A DNA stretch of 6,638 bases from Phycisphaerales bacterium (GTDB lineage: Bacteria; Planctomycetota; Phycisphaerae; Sedimentisphaerales; Anaerobacaceae). Location: NCBI GenBank assembly GCA_011057845.1, contig DSDB01000385.1, forward strand, positions 1 through 6,638, read 5' to 3'. How positions within the stretch are numbered: the stretch's first letter is position 1; each line of letters opens with the position of its first letter. Positions 6,288-6,638 of the stretch are shown here, in pieces. A program made the position numbers and the translations under genes. A model generated the notes under the pieces. It was not told the DNA's origin and made no database searches. It saw only the letters and a program-made list of their open reading frames with translations.

Positions 6288-6638
6288 ATGAAACACGGCG
6301 GAAAAGACAGACGCGGCTTTACGATTGTCGAAGTGATGGCGGTGGTCATCATCATCGGCCTGCTGGCGGCGATCGTCGTCAAGAACTTCGTGGGCCAGGT
6401 GGACAAGGCAAAGGTCAAGACCACCCAGGCCAGCCTCAAGTCGCTGGATGATCTGATCATGCAGTTCAAGATGGACACGGGGCGATACCCCACGGAGGAT
6501 GAGGGTCTGCTGGCGTTGATGGAGCAGCCCGCGGATGTCCAGGAGTGGCCCGAGGGCGGCTATATCAAGTCGAGGAACCTGCCCAAGGACGCCTGGGGCA
6601 ACGAGTTCTTGTACGTGCGCTACGCCGAGGACGCTCCA
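6288..6638 (+). CDS. gspG: Major pseudopilin GspG, 3'-partial
   Basis: This is the main subunit of the T2SS pseudopilus, made as a membrane-inserted prepilin, cleaved and N-methylated by prepilin peptidase, and then assembled by GspE/GspF. The window holds 117 codons with no stop; family members run about 140-150 residues, so the C-terminus is missing. A short basic leader (residues 1-10) ends RRG before F11, with Glu at +5 (E15), followed by a hydrophobic helix to about residue 35. The GspG-specific motif 'GRYPTEDEGLLAL' and the 'KDAWGNEF' Trp-Gly motif (DPWG in most relatives) identify it as GspG, not a minor pseudopilin. The position equal to the conserved Pro +22 is Lys (K32). The start at 6288 has AAGGAG five bases upstream. 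The in-frame ATG 6267 would add seven residues to the leader. Its place after gspF fits the standard T2SS order. Confidence 0.95.
   Translation, partial: MKHGGKDRRGFTIVEVMAVVIIIGLLAAIVVKNFVGQVDKAKVKTTQASLKSLDDLIMQFKMDTGRYPTEDEGLLALMEQPADVQEWPEGGYIKSRNLPKDAWGNEFLYVRYAEDAP
6312..6332 (+). other. Prepilin peptidase cleavage motif in GspG
   Basis: The codons encode RG/FTIVE (residues 9-15). Cleavage is expected between G10 (codon 6315-6317) and F11 (codon 6318-6320). Phe at +1 and Glu at +5 match the class III signal recognised by GspO/PilD. That peptidase is not encoded in the window. Confidence 0.9.

Noticed and set aside
1..6638. CRISPR array, insertion sequence, tRNA or other mobile or RNA feature
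   Set aside because: The window is almost fully occupied by four T2SS genes. I saw no regularly spaced repeats, terminal inverted repeats, transposase motifs or cloverleaf-like sequence.

Overview
The window holds one strand-consistent stretch of a type II secretion system (T2SS) operon in the order gspD - gspE - gspF - gspG, all on the + strand. The DNA is GC-rich with a strong G/C preference at third codon positions. That composition, together with a very long Pro/Ala-rich secretin, its 'KPKILVNDNE'-type secretin core and a GspG whose +22 residue is not proline, points to an environmental Gram-negative lineage, most likely Planctomycetota (Phycisphaerae-like). This placement is inference from protein style. 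No rRNA or marker gene is present to confirm it.

Layout: (1) from the left edge to 3218, the outer-membrane secretin GspD. It has about 275 residues of low-complexity Pro/Ala/Thr-rich sequence with three short helix-like motifs, then an N0 domain, four ring-type N domains and the C-terminal secretin barrel. Its true start is probably left of the window. (2) 3219-3294, a 76-base spacer with a perfect TATAAT hexamer. (3) 3295-5010, the cytoplasmic ATPase GspE with all catalytic boxes and a tetracysteine zinc motif. (4) 5026-6246, the polytopic inner-membrane platform protein GspF. (5) 6288 to the right edge, the major pseudopilin GspG, cut off at residue 117.

How they work together: GspE hydrolyses ATP on the cytoplasmic face and drives GspF. 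GspF assembles GspG subunits, after prepilin peptidase processing, into a periplasmic pseudopilus that pushes folded periplasmic substrates through the GspD channel. GspC, L, M, the minor pseudopilins and the peptidase (GspO) are not in view.

I found no RNA gene, mobile element, CRISPR array or convincing terminator. The window is a recognisable secretion operon, not an unknown system. Its unusual parts are the extended, repeat-bearing N-terminus and the extra ring domain of GspD, the P22K change in GspG, and the possible near-leaderless start of gspE.
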